64,000 bases of DNA, taken from contig NC_090122.1 in the NCBI RefSeq assembly GCF_023973825.1, forward strand, positions 1,172,130 to 1,236,129, in the 5' to 3' direction. This document shows positions 37,696 to 50,484 of the stretch, one piece after another. Within the stretch, counting starts at the first letter, position 1; each line of letters starts with the position of its first letter. Source of the stretch: Plasmodium brasilianum. Taxonomy: Eukaryota > Apicomplexa > Aconoidasida > Haemosporida > Plasmodiidae. The notes below the pieces were generated by a model. That model did no database searches. It had not been told where the DNA came from and saw nothing but the letters and a program-made list of their open reading frames with translations. A program made the translations under genes and the position numbers.

Positions 37696-40612
37696 CTACG
37701 CACCAGTAAATAAAATGTCCAGCAAATATTTTAACACATATTCAATACCTATACATAAGTAAATTCAAAAAAGGGAAAATATAAAAAAATGTAAGAAGCA
37801 ACGGCACATATGAAAAAAAAAAAAAAAAAAAAAAATGAAACGTTCCTTTGAGACATTTTTAATATGCATTACCTTCGTGTTGCAACTCGCATATAGCCCT
37901 AAAGATGAAAAGGGAAAAAGATCATAAATGTGAACAAATATGCATATGTGTTATTGTGCATATAAGCTGAACGGAAAAAATAGTTATGCAGGCAAAAATG
38001 TTTACGTATATACATACATATGCATGTAAATGTATATATATGTACGTATACGCACAGTAATTTTCTTTTTTTTTTTTCCATTTTTTACTTTTGTATTTTT
38101 TCCTTTTGCTCCTTCTCATACTCACTGTAATGGTATTTTATGTCATATTGCTCATACATACTATCAATAACTTTAACACACTCTCTATTATTTTTCCCGT
38201 AATTTTTTATTATTTTAATTTTGTCTGATTCGGAACATAGCTCAAAAGTCTGGAAAACGGAGATTGCGAAATGCAGGTAAGGGGTAAAAAAAAGGAATAA
38301 CAATAATATTAAAAATGTTAGTAATAATAACAATAATATTAATAATACTAACAAACATAATTATATTAATAACAGTAATAATAGTCATCAAGCGAGTTTT
38401 TTTTTTTTCACTGTTACGCACTTTTATTAGTGGCCAGGTTAATTTATTATTTTGTATGTCCGATCCAACTTTCCCCGTTTTTTCCTCGTCTCCAAAATAA
38501 TCCATAAAATCGTCATGAATCTGAACAGTGCAGGAAAAAAAATGGAGAACGAAATGATGGAAAATAACATGGTAGAAATGAACAAATGGATAAATTGTCA
38601 AAAGGGCATGTAATCAAATTGTGATCAAATGCGAAATAAAAAAGCACATGGAAATGGAAAAATTTTTTGAAAAAACCAACTTGAAAATACTCGCCCATCA
38701 AAACAGATATATTCTCAACCTTTTTGTAAATTAAGTTATCTAGAGATATTCCAGCTAGCTGCATACCTACGGTGCGTATATAAATTGGTAAGAAAAATAT
38801 GAACAGTCAGGAAAAAAAATAAAAAAAAATGCATAAAATATAAACGTCACAAAAAAAAAAAAAAAAAAAGAAATAATAAAGCACGAAATGTACGTATCAG
38901 CTGCTGGAATATTATGGCAAAAAATGTAACTAACCACACACAATAGGTAAAAAGAAAGAATAATATGCAGTTTTATGAATAACTATATTTTGATAAACTT
39001 TAAAATTGATCATATTAATATTAATAAGTGACTGTTCTGAAACATTAATATTGTTAACGTCAATATTTCTACTTATGTCTGAGTATTTTTCAGAAAATAT
39101 ATTCGCATCTAGGTGTTGGCCAATAATAGTTTTTAAAGTAGCGTCTCTGAAGGAGGCTATAATGTCAACGTAGCAGCTTTCGTTTCGCAAATACAGCTCA
39201 ATTAACCTGTTATCAGGAAAGGGACACAAACATATACACACGCACACACACACACAAAAATTATTACAAATAGCAAAGAAACTATACCAACTATGACCTT
39301 TTTAATTTTTAAGAACTAACTTGTAAATGGCATTATACAAAAGGAGAACGTCATTCACGGCGTTTTTCGTTTCAACTTCTTTCAATAGATACCTATTCAT
39401 CGTTCAGGAATGAGAAAAAAGAAAGGAAAGAAAGGGAAGAACGAACCAACGAAAGAATAATGGTTAACGCGTTGAAGAAGTATACATGCATGCATTTACA
39501 TAAAATTATTTTCAATAGGTAAATACAAAGCCAAAATTTTGGTCATACCAACAATATTTGTTTCTCCTCGTTTCTCCTTTGTCCATTATGTCATCGGCCA
39601 CTAGGAACGACGCCTGTAAAATTTCTATGCACCAGGCTGAAAGGGAAACAATGCGTAAATAGAAAAATAAGCGGGTAGCTCTATGTGTTGCGCGTCTCTA
39701 TCTATATGTATACATACATGTACATTCGTATATATGTACGTAAAAGCATGTGTGCATTTATGTGTACACTCTTCTTAAGTATCAGTTGCAGTTGCAAATA
39801 TTATAAACCTAAACAAGCAGCCTTCTCCCACTCTGAACTGTTAATGTCCCTATTTTTTACATATTCATAAATTAAAATAACCAAAATGCCTCTTATATTT
39901 TTTCCCCCTGTCAAAAAAAAAAAAAAAAAATAATAAAATAATAATAAAAAAATAATAAAAATATAAAATAGAAAAAAATACTTCTTAATGGCTTCACACA
40001 CTTAAAATTATTTCACCATTTACACATATCAGTTTCGGGGTAAACAAAATTTTTTTACCACTTTTAACAAATTATATCTTAAAATAATCCTTCTGCTCTT
40101 TTCATTTAATTATGTCCCAAAAAATATATTCATCATGTACGCAAAAATGTGTACATGAGTGTATATATACATACATATATATATGTATGTATGTCCTACC
40201 TAAGCAGTTGTAATCAAATAAAAGTTTGTAATATTTTGAAATGTGTTCCTTTATGTGATCTTCTAGTATGTATTCGTTAATATGGCTTATGAAAGCATCC
40301 CTGTATTTGTCATACATCTAAGTATATATATGTATATATGGGTGTATTTATGTATATATATGAGTATATGGGGATACATATGGGCATATATCTGCGCGTA
40401 AACATGAGGGACAGATAAGATATAAAGGCTACGTAATCTGCAGTAATTATTTCGAATTTTTATACGTTAAACAGATAAATAAATAAATAAATACATACAC
40501 GTACATATATATATATTTATATAAATGTAAACTACTATGCTACAACAGCACTCACACTTCTAAAAAAGGCTAATCCTCCATCCACTTCTTCGTTATTTAC
40601 CTCCTTTTCCAT
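37696..40612 (-). CDS. FPPS/GGPPS: Farnesyl / geranylgeranyl diphosphate synthase (11 exons)
   Basis: Condenses DMAPP, GPP and FPP with IPP to make C15/C20 prenyl diphosphates for protein prenylation, dolichol and ubiquinone side chains; in Plasmodium this is a bifunctional FPP/GGPP synthase fed by apicoplast IPP. Exons: 40612-40556, 40317-40200, 39907-39809, 39636-39549, 39392-about 39321, 39206-38935, 38766-38681, 38520-38422, 38249-38089, 37898-37873, 37748-37696; 376 residues. All phases agree; exon 5 ends are uncertain by about 2 bp. Motifs in order: LGGKNIRG (IPP-binding GGK, split between exons 2 and 3), [14 protein letters not shown] (first aspartate-rich motif plus basic residues), [21 protein letters not shown], and [11 protein letters not shown] (second DDxxD) with [13 protein letters not shown]. 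The C-terminus is [16 protein letters not shown]. The 26-nt exon 10 codes for [10 protein letters not shown] with its neighbours. Phe lies four residues before the first DDxxD, the site that sets product length. Confidence 0.95.
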
Positions 40613-42328
<1,716 letters not shown>

Positions 42329-44764
42329 ATGGACAGTGACATAATCGACGAAGAATTTGTGTACGGCAAAAATATTGAAAAGATAAAGAAAAAAAAAGCG
42401 CTAATCTTAGATTGCCTAAAAAGTGTAACAGACCCAGATTTAAAAAAGAATATTGTTGAGTTAAATTTTGTTCGTAATTTAAAAATAATTGAAAAGGAAT
42501 GTAGAAAATATGACGTAAATTTTGATTTAAATTTGACAACTCCTGCCTGTCCTGTTAAGGAAGAATTAGTTGCAGAATGTAAAAAAAAATTGAGATTATA
42601 TGAATGGATAGAAAATGTAAATATTAATATAACATTTATAAATTTTAATGAAAATAATAACAAAAGAAATCGAATTAATAAAATTGAAAATATTATATTA
42701 ATATATAGTTGTAAAGGAGGAGTAGGGAAATCTTTTTTTTCAGTTAATTTTTCGTTTTACTTGAAAAAAAAAGGAGCATCCGTTGGACTTCTTGATGCAG
42801 ATATTAATGGCCCGAGCTTACCCACATTACTTCCATTTGAACATACATACGCAAAATTTAAAAATACAAAAAAGACAAGGAATAATAAAATATTTTATGA
42901 AAAGGAGCTAGGTAATTATGACCATAGTGATGATTGTACAAGTGGTATATCAAAGAAGGAAATTGAACAAAAGCTGGATTTTTTGCATATCCCTATAGTT
43001 GATCATCACAATGAGAAATGGCAAAAGATCGATCAAATTAAAGGTGAGAGAGGGCAGGAAAGAGCAGATAGCAACGAGTTGAACAGTCACAGGGACAAAA
43101 TTGGCGATATCTATGGAATTGATCGTATTTTTAACATTGACAACAGTGATAACGTTAATCGCACTAATAATGCTAATCGCACTAATAGTGCTAATCGTTC
43201 TAATCAACCTAATCGCAGTAGCACAATAAATTTGAAAGGTAATGATGATGATGATAAGGAATCGCAAAAGGTCGTGAGAGATCACGTGCCATACCAAAAT
43301 TTGGGTGAAACGAAAAATAACGTGCACAGAATATCTTACGACCAGGGCAGTGTCAAGGATAAAGAAGTTTGTGAGGATGAACGAAACGACGAGAAGGAGG
43401 AAGAGGAGGAAAATGTGGATAGACAACCCATGATTGAACCATTAGTATTTAAAGATGTAAAATTAATGTCTTATGCGTATATAAAAAATAAAAAAAATTT
43501 AGGATTTGCTTCTTTTCGAGGGCCTATACTAAATGAATTAATAAACGAATTTATAAATCATGTAGATTGGGGAATCCTAGATTATTTAATTATAGACATG
43601 CCTCCAGGAACTAATGATATACATTTAAATTTATTTGAAACTGAAAAAATTGATGGAATTATTATGGTAAGTACCCCCAATGATTTATCTATTAATGATG
43701 TAGAAAAAGGAATAAACATGTGCAATTATTTTAATATACCAATAATTTGTCTGATTGTTAATATGAGTTATTTTATTTGTGATAGCTGCGATAAAAAACA
43801 TTATATTTTTAATAACTGCAATATGGAGGATTTGAAAAAAAAATTTACTAAAGTGTACGACATTCCTTTTCATTCCTTGTTTGCAAGAAATGCGTACCAA
43901 GCTTGTGATAGCAGTGGTGATGGCAGTGGTGATGGCAGTGGTGATGGCAGTGGTGATGGCAGTGGTGATGGCAGCGGTGTACGTAGTGGTAGTCGTAGTG
44001 GTAGTCATAGTGGTAGTCATAGTGGTAGTCGTAATGGTAGTCGTAATGGTAGTCGTAATGGTAGTCGTAATGGTAGTCGTAATGGTAGTCGTAATGGTAG
44101 TCGTAATGGTAGTCGTCGTGATAGTCGTAATGATAGTCGTAGTGATAGTCATAGTGATAGTCGTAATGATAGTCGTAGTGGCAGTCGTAGTGGTAGTTAT
44201 AGTGGTGGTTACAATGGCGTACGCAGTGATAGCCAAAATGGTAGTTGCAGTGACCGTAAAAGTGGTAGGACGAAGGGAGAGTTGAAATTCCCCTTTATTT
44301 TGGCCTTTGAAAAGCATTATTTAATTGACAAGCTAGAATGTATTTTTCAAAATATTATAAGACAAATTTCTATAATAAAAAATAATCATATGTTGAACTT
44401 ACCATCTTTACAAATATATAACAAACAGTACATTCAACTATCCTTTGACTCGATAGAAAATAAATACGTCTTTGCAGATGATGTATTACTGTGTAATATT
44501 AAAGATATTCGATTAAAATGTACATGTGACATATGCAAATTAAATAGGAAAAAGAAAAATTACAAAAAAAAAAAATTTTTAAATCGTAATATTTATGTAA
44601 AGGATATTATAAAACTAGGTACGTACAATGTTAAAATTGTGTGGTCAGATCAGCATGTATCTGTTTACTCATATTCTTACTTGAAACATATTTTTCAGAA
44701 AAAAAGGCTCAGTGGGGGAAGTGCATATTGCCAGGTGAGCAACAGTGATAGGTATGAGTGGTAG
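42329..44764 (+). CDS. HCF101: HCF101-type Fe-S carrier P-loop ATPase (Mrp/NBP35 family)
   Basis: Start ATG at 42329 (AAAGATGG context); 811 residues as read. Domain order identifies HCF101: an N-terminal MIP18/DUF59 domain (LDCLKSVTDPDLKKNIVELN, and the TTPACPVKEEL turn), an Mrp/ParA ATPase with deviant Walker A CKGGVGKS (residues 128-135), DADINGPSLPTLL, FRGP, DYLIIDMPPGTNDIH, a CxxC (ICDSCDKKH) for cluster binding, then a C-terminal DUF971 domain ending IVWSDQHVSVYSYSYLKHI. Proteins of this group bind and pass on [4Fe-4S] clusters. Apicomplexan members are discussed for plastid and cytosolic roles, and no clear transit peptide is visible at this N-terminus. Two low-complexity inserts split the ATPase core: an Asn/Arg/Asp-rich one (about 42840-43440) and a Ser/Gly/Asp/Arg repeat (43908-44270). 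GTGAGC at 44735 could be a donor; a possible extra exon at about 44898-44934 would change only the last residues. Confidence 0.92.
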   Translation: MDSDIIDEEFVYGKNIEKIKKKKALILDCLKSVTDPDLKKNIVELNFVRNLKIIEKECRKYDVNFDLNLTTPACPVKEELVAECKKKLRLYEWIENVNINITFINFNENNNKRNRINKIENIILIYSCKGGVGKSFFSVNFSFYLKKKGASVGLLDADINGPSLPTLLPFEHTYAKFKNTKKTRNNKIFYEKELGNYDHSDDCTSGISKKEIEQKLDFLHIPIVDHHNEKWQKIDQIKGERGQERADSNELNSHRDKIGDIYGIDRIFNIDNSDNVNRTNNANRTNSANRSNQPNRSSTINLKGNDDDDKESQKVVRDHVPYQNLGETKNNVHRISYDQGSVKDKEVCEDERNDEKEEEEENVDRQPMIEPLVFKDVKLMSYAYIKNKKNLGFASFRGPILNELINEFINHVDWGILDYLIIDMPPGTNDIHLNLFETEKIDGIIMVSTPNDLSINDVEKGINMCNYFNIPIICLIVNMSYFICDSCDKKHYIFNNCNMEDLKKKFTKVYDIPFHSLFARNAYQACDSSGDGSGDGSGDGSGDGSGDGSGVRSGSRSGSHSGSHSGSRNGSRNGSRNGSRNGSRNGSRNGSRNGSRRDSRNDSRSDSHSDSRNDSRSGSRSGSYSGGYNGVRSDSQNGSCSDRKSGRTKGELKFPFILAFEKHYLIDKLECIFQNIIRQISIIKNNHMLNLPSLQIYNKQYIQLSFDSIENKYVFADDVLLCNIKDIRLKCTCDICKLNRKKKNYKKKKFLNRNIYVKDIIKLGTYNVKIVWSDQHVSVYSYSYLKHIFQKKRLSGGSAYCQVSNSDRYEW
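43908..44200 (+). repeat. Coding 12-bp repeats (SGDG then SRNG/SRSG) in HCF101
   Basis: About 24 units: GGTGATGGCAGT first, then GGTAGTCGTAAT and variants. Inserted between the end of the ATPase core (ARNAYQACDSS) and FPFILAFEKH. Confidence 0.92.
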
Positions 44765-46079
44765 ATCTCGGTTATGCGGTGTGCAGACATGTGCACACTC
44801 CCATATACGCATGTTTCACTTATGTACGCAAACTCATTTGTGTTTACTGTTTTGTTTATGTCTTTATGTTCTTTACTTTATACTATTCATTCCTAGTGTA
44901 GTTATGCAAATAAAGCCCTCCAATATTGCACAGGTGAATGTAATCACATGTGCTATTTGTTTTTTTTTTTTTCTTTTTTTTTATCATTATGGACGTTGTT
45001 GAGACCACTTGATTGTTCATTTTGTAATTCTTTTAAAACCTGTATGATCTTTCAACTGATGGCTCTACCTCCTCGCGTGAGTGCATATATATATATGGCA
45101 TCCCTGCACACACACACACACATATACATTATGCTTGCTCTTGCGATTGCACTTGCTATGTTTACTGCTATTACCACTTTTACTACCACTTCTATTTCTG
45201 TTTCAAATTATTTTCGAATTGGAAACTCGCCTAACGAGGGAACAGTGCGGATGTGAATGAATAGGACTGCACAAAACGCATTTTAAAAGGAAAACTTTAC
45301 TTTAAAAAGTTTATGAACAAAAGCAAAATAATTTGTTTTTATTTTATACTTGCTTGTACTAAAAAGGAAAGCGAAAAACTTCTGTAAGGGGTATACATGT
45401 ACATGAACATACGAATGTGCAGGTGTACATATATATATGCATATGCATACATGTATATGCGGGTATACGTATATGCGCATTTTTTTGCAAAAATGGGTAT
45501 TCTCTCAGAATTGAATGTACTTGTTATTCGTAATTTCTAATGTACAAATTATAATATGAAAAAAGTTGTTCATGATAAGAGAACGAGTTAATGTTGTTAT
45601 TACTGCGCGTGGTTCTTCCATCCGTACATATAGGCACACATATATGCATACACATATGTACACGTATATACACGCATACATGTATCAATACATGCACACG
45701 TACATCGCTGTAACACAACGATAGGAGGGTGGAAAAACGCAGAAAATTATGAAAAGGAATCAAGAAATAAGAAAAAAGGAAAATAAATCATATGCAAAAT
45801 CAAAAATGCTATACAAATACATTTTTATGGTCAATACGGTAAATGCGCTAAACTTTTGAATGTACGGTTACAGGGAAACTATTCGCAAATACCTGTACAC
45901 GTGCAAATGCACGGTTGTCGAGCGTTCACCTGTGTATGTGTATGTATATGTGTACGTATATGTGTATGTATATGTGTACGTATATGTGTATGTATATGTG
46001 TATGTATATGTGTATGTATATGTGTATGTATATGTGTATGTATATGTGTATGTATATGTGTATATGTATGTGTACGTGA
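44765..46079. other. Convergent intergenic region between HCF101 and NOT2
   Basis: About 1.3 kb containing both 3' UTRs and a 12-bp TG/TA repeat that runs up to the NOT2 stop codon. A possible short extra HCF101 exon (about 44898-44934) is the only coding-like piece. Confidence 0.5.
45940..46075. repeat. 12-bp repeat TGTGTATGTATA, next to the NOT2 stop
   Basis: About 11 copies with C variants, followed by TG-rich sequence that is already within the NOT2 reading frame. Confidence 0.9.
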
Positions 46080-48542
46080 TTATGTATATGTTTGTGTGTG
46101 CGTTTGTGTGTGTGTTTGGATGTTTGTGGGTGTGGGTGTGGGTGTGGGGGAAGAGTTGGCTGGGTTTGCCATATTTGTGCTGTCTTTACTACAGGTTCGA
46201 CCTGTATTGACATTTTGATCACCTTCTGGTTGATTTATATTATAATAAGACTGCAACTTAATTATATTCTCAATACATTTAGTAACATCCTCTACATTCA
46301 TAATATCTTGCGTGTTCAGAAAATCCTCGTAATTTTTTTTTGACCATGAAATAGGGTCAAAATATATCCAAGAAGCACATTTTTCTATACTTGAATAATT
46401 TGATAAATTTTTAGGAGTAAACCATTTTTTATATATTATATGGTAGAGCCATTTTCTTATATATAGTTCAGAAGCAGCATAAGCTTGTAATACATCTCTC
46501 GGTATATTATAAAAAATATAAAAGAGGGTCTCTGTTTTTAATTTTAATAATAAAGATAAACGTATTTGAAAATGTGTATTTAAATAAGAATTTGGTTTTA
46601 TAAAATAATCATCTTTATTTGTCGGATTATCTGATATAGGTGAATTAAATGAGGAGAAAAGGAAATCACGGGTATTTAAATCTAATCCTAATGTTGTTAA
46701 ATCTGTTCCTAATGCTAAAATATTTAAATTTGGATTTGTCATTTTTATTACTTTTAGTATTCCTAATAATCCATAATTTGTTCTATTATATATTTTTGCC
46801 CTTTCTGTTGTTTCGTACAATATTTCTTCAAGTGAGAGATACTCGTCTTTCTCTTGTTTATATGTATGTTCAGTGCTTTTCTCTTTTTGGTCATCAATCA
46901 GTTTGTCCTTATGCATTGACTCATTACAGTTTGGAATCTTCTCCCCTTTGTCTATATTAACCTTTTCATAGACTTCTTTATCTTCATGTGAACTATTTTC
47001 CCTTTCCTCATTTGTGTGCTCGTCCAAAGGAAGTCTGTAGCATATATCGTCTCTATTATTCGCTTTCATTCTATGCGCATCCATAGTGTTCATTTTTTTT
47101 TCTACCTTTTTCTTTTCATTCTTTTTACAAGTTTTTCCACTTGTGCATCTTATTCTGTCACATGAGACGTCTGTTTGGTCATATGGGAAATCTGTTTGAT
47201 CGCACGTTCCCTTGATATTATAATCGTTTGCATCATTCGTATGAGGCATTGCATTATGATCGTTCGCACTGTTAGAATTACCTTCATCAATGATGTTACT
47301 ACTTCCATGTTCTTCCTTTTTATCCCCCCTACTTGACATTTTACTTTCCAAGGAGTATTCAAATTTCTCATTATTATATTCTGCACAAACATCCTGTAAC
47401 TTATTATTTTTGCATAGTGTTAAATCATTACTAGTAGTATTGATTTGATTGATTTGATTGATTTTATTTACTTTATCTTTAGTCATACTATTTTCATTTA
47501 ATTTTATATTTTTCTTATTCTTCTTACTTTTCAAATTATCTATATTTGTTTCACTACTTCGAATTGTATCTTCACTGTTTCTTTCATGTTTATTTTTACT
47601 GTTATTTGGATTGCCACTTTTCTTTAATTTTGTTTCCTCCTTTTTGTTTTCCCTTCTGTTAGTGGTAATACTAATCTCTTTATTTTTATTGTCATAATTC
47701 ATACCATTGTTATTTCTACTAGTGCTAACAGAATTGTTGTTATATAAAATTTCTTGGTTCAAGTTAATATTTAATGCACTCTGTCTTTTCTCATTACATA
47801 CTTTCCTGTAATTATCACATTCGTTGGTAATACATATACCTTTTTTTTTGGTCCATATATAGTTACCTTCTACATCATTATTGTGTTCATGAATGAGTAG
47901 ATCTTTTTCCGTGTTACTGCTATCCTGTGGGTTGTCTTTAATATGATTTTCCCTTGCGTTTATTTTGTCTTTTTTGTTAATTTTGTGCATTTGACATTTT
48001 TCAAATATTTCGCATTTTTCGCATTTTTCGTACTTATCATTTTTTTCTTTTTTTTTCCTCTTGTCTTTATTCAGATTCTTTTCCATTGAATCTTTTGTTT
48101 CACTGATTCTATTTTCTTTTATGTGGGAAGAGAGAACAGATTCCTTTTGTAACATATCGGTGCTTTCGTTAATATATACTGAGTGTTTCACTTCATTATC
48201 CATGGGGTTGGAAATAGAGTTATCACTTATGTTATCTTCTATGTTTTCATCCATATATTCTATCCAGTGAATTTCGTTTTTCTCATCCTCTTTATCGTTC
48301 CTGCTATGTGTATTGCCATTGGTTGGGCTACTAATGCTATTAGTGTTGTTACTACTGCAGTTATGATCCTTTATCAAATCTGATACTTGTTCATTCGTTT
48401 CAATATCCAAATCGTTTATATCGTTAGAATCATTATCTTCATTTTTGTTATTTCCTTCTGTGTTTTTTTTTTTTTTTTTTTTTGACATTTTGATTGAATT
48501 CTTACTTTTTTCCCTTTTTTTTTCTTTATTTCCCTTACCCAT
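46080..48542 (-). CDS. NOT2: CCR4-NOT complex subunit 2 (NOT2 domain protein)
   Basis: A single-exon gene of 820 residues. The C-terminal NOT2/3/5 domain (about residues 590-770) is clear: YGLLGILKVIKMTNPNLNIL, LGTDLTTLGLDLNT, FSSFNSPISD, then ETLFYIFYNIPRDVLQAYAA, ELYIRKWLYH, KKWFTPKN and WIYFDPISW, matching the family pattern of small-residue LG, SP and the W...YF.P core. The mention of LALG.DLT.LGLDLN favours NOT2 over NOT3/NOT5. It would be part of the CCR4-NOT complex, which controls mRNA deadenylation and decay. The N-terminal 590 residues are Lys/Asn/Asp/Glu-rich and disordered, starting with MGKGNKEKKREKSK. A Cys/Lys-rich patch lies at about 47990-48030 (KCEKCEIFEKCQ). The last 25 residues are Pro/Thr and Thr/Gln repeats made from the adjoining TG-rich minisatellite, so the natural C-terminus may vary in length. 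Confidence 0.92.
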   Translation of the reverse strand: MGKGNKEKKREKSKNSIKMSKKKKKKNTEGNNKNEDNDSNDINDLDIETNEQVSDLIKDHNCSSNNTNSISSPTNGNTHSRNDKEDEKNEIHWIEYMDENIEDNISDNSISNPMDNEVKHSVYINESTDMLQKESVLSSHIKENRISETKDSMEKNLNKDKRKKKEKNDKYEKCEKCEIFEKCQMHKINKKDKINARENHIKDNPQDSSNTEKDLLIHEHNNDVEGNYIWTKKKGICITNECDNYRKVCNEKRQSALNINLNQEILYNNNSVSTSRNNNGMNYDNKNKEISITTNRRENKKEETKLKKSGNPNNSKNKHERNSEDTIRSSETNIDNLKSKKNKKNIKLNENSMTKDKVNKINQINQINTTSNDLTLCKNNKLQDVCAEYNNEKFEYSLESKMSSRGDKKEEHGSSNIIDEGNSNSANDHNAMPHTNDANDYNIKGTCDQTDFPYDQTDVSCDRIRCTSGKTCKKNEKKKVEKKMNTMDAHRMKANNRDDICYRLPLDEHTNEERENSSHEDKEVYEKVNIDKGEKIPNCNESMHKDKLIDDQKEKSTEHTYKQEKDEYLSLEEILYETTERAKIYNRTNYGLLGILKVIKMTNPNLNILALGTDLTTLGLDLNTRDFLFSSFNSPISDNPTNKDDYFIKPNSYLNTHFQIRLSLLLKLKTETLFYIFYNIPRDVLQAYAASELYIRKWLYHIIYKKWFTPKNLSNYSSIEKCASWIYFDPISWSKKNYEDFLNTQDIMNVEDVTKCIENIIKLQSYYNINQPEGDQNVNTGRTCSKDSTNMANPANSSPTPTPTPTNIQTHTQTHTQTYT

Positions 48543-49189
48543 AATATTGTACTTTCTTTTTATTTTGGGTCGTGATTTAAATAAAAAAAAAAAAAATAGG
48601 AATAATCAAAATTTTAAAATTGCATAAAGAGCTGCTATGCATATGCGGTATTACACGTGTTTGCATACATACGTTGCGTGTGCATATAGATATGTGTTTA
48701 TGTCTGCGCTTAAGTCTGTGCATACGTATGTATGACTGCGCATCACAAGGCAACTACCTACTTAGTGGTACGTTCAGCTTTCGATGTATTATGCATGAGC
48801 ATAACTGCTAAATCATTCCACCGATTGTAAATATTTATTTATAATATTTCTATCACATATACCCATATATGCGCTTGTATGTATGTACGTATTTATGCAC
48901 GTATTTCTACTCAGTTTAACTATTTTTCTTTCATGCATATTTTACGTATGTACGCATTTATATCTCTAAAAAATAATAGAGCTACACTATAGGCTTGAAA
49001 CCTTTTTTTTTTTTTTTTTTTACTTACAAAAACTATGTGAACTATTAGAAAAAAACATGTACATACTTATGATAAAAATGAGAACAGTGCAATTACTTTA
49101 ATAATTTCCAAAAAGGAAAAGCACAAAACGAAAAGTACGTCATAACGTGTGCCTAAATTTGTGCGCTCATATGTATATATATATAAATG

Positions 49190-49350
49190 TATGCACGTAT
49201 GCACGTATGCACGTATTTACATATGCACGTATTTACGTATGCCCTTATTTACATATGCACGTATTTACATATGCCCTTATTTACATATGCACGTATTTAC
49301 ATATGCCCTTATTTACATATGCCCTTATTTACATATGCACGTATTTACAT
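49190..49350. repeat. 16-bp minisatellite ATTTACATATGC(A/C)C(G/T)T
   Basis: About ten copies in which GCACGT and GCCCTT variants alternate. Intergenic. Confidence 0.88.
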
Positions 49351-49894
49351 ATGTACGTATGACCATATGCACATATTTACGTATTCACGTTTGTACAAAT
49401 GTGCAATGATACAAGTTTGTTTATGCCGACTTGAAAATGTTTTCATGAGTATTACCAGCACAACGTTTACGATATTTCAAAAAAAAAAAAAAATTATATA
49501 TTTTTTATAAGGTCTTTAGAAAAAAGAGTAAAAATGAAACTTATTAAAGATGTATGAAAAATGCCTTTTCTAGGTAGACCTAAAATAACAATGTAAAAAT
49601 TAAGAATGCTTAGTAGTTTATTTAAACGTCATTTGAATAACTAAAGAAAATGAAGCTTATATAAAAATTATAAGCTCATACATAAAAGACCCTTGATATA
49701 TGCTATTATTTTACCAAGGGACAAATTTTTTTTTTTTTTTCTTTTTAATTGTATTGGAAGATATTATAAATTTTGATGGCATCACTAGAGTTTTTTTTTT
49801 TTTTAATTTGTACGGGATGTAACCTTATGTACACATTTAACTTTAGCGAAAAAAATTAAGAAATGTCATACGACAAGTTAATATTTATATAAAA

Positions 49895-49998
49895 TTATGT
49901 TCAACATTATGTTCAACATTATGTTCAAAATTATGTTCAAAATTATATTCAAAATTATGTTCAAAATTATGTTCAAAGTTGTGTTCATAATTGTGTTC
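49895..49998. repeat. 15-bp minisatellite ATTATGTTCAAA
   Basis: Seven or eight copies of a 15-bp unit, AAAATTATGTTCAAC-like, that differ by single bases. Intergenic. Confidence 0.8.
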
Positions 49999-50138
49999 AT
50001 AATTGTCAGCAAAGTGTAAATTGTGTACACACTATTTTTTTAATGCATAATAATACTAATTTAGTGCTGCTCAACGTGTTTATACAAATATATATATGTG
50101 CATGGGTATGTATTGACAATTTTGATTGTTAGATTTAA

Positions 50139-50140
<2 letters not shown>

Positions 50141-50183
<43 letters not shown>
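50141..50183. repeat. 43-nt T homopolymer
   Basis: One uninterrupted T-run, followed by C and a further 14 or so T. It is the longest homopolymer I see here. Confidence 0.95.
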
Positions 50184-50445
50184 CTTTTTTTTTTTTTTCT
50201 TAAAATAATAATAAATTATAAATAATCTTATGTTTTTAAGAACAGGTGCTTATTTCCAAAACAAGAATATATTTTTTTATTCCTATGACTGTAAAGACTT
50301 CACTTTCATTCTTCGTTTTTTTATTTTTTTTTCTTATTACACAAAATTGAGTATCACGAAATGAACATATTAAATAAAGCGGAAAATGAATGAAAAAAGG
50401 GAAATTATTTTGACTATTCAATTGCTTTTTTTTTCCTACATTTTT

Positions 50446-50484
<39 letters not shown>

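Noticed and set aside
45856..46343. Several plus-strand ORFs over the NOT2 3' end
   Set aside because: Made of the TG/TA repeat and antisense to NOT2.
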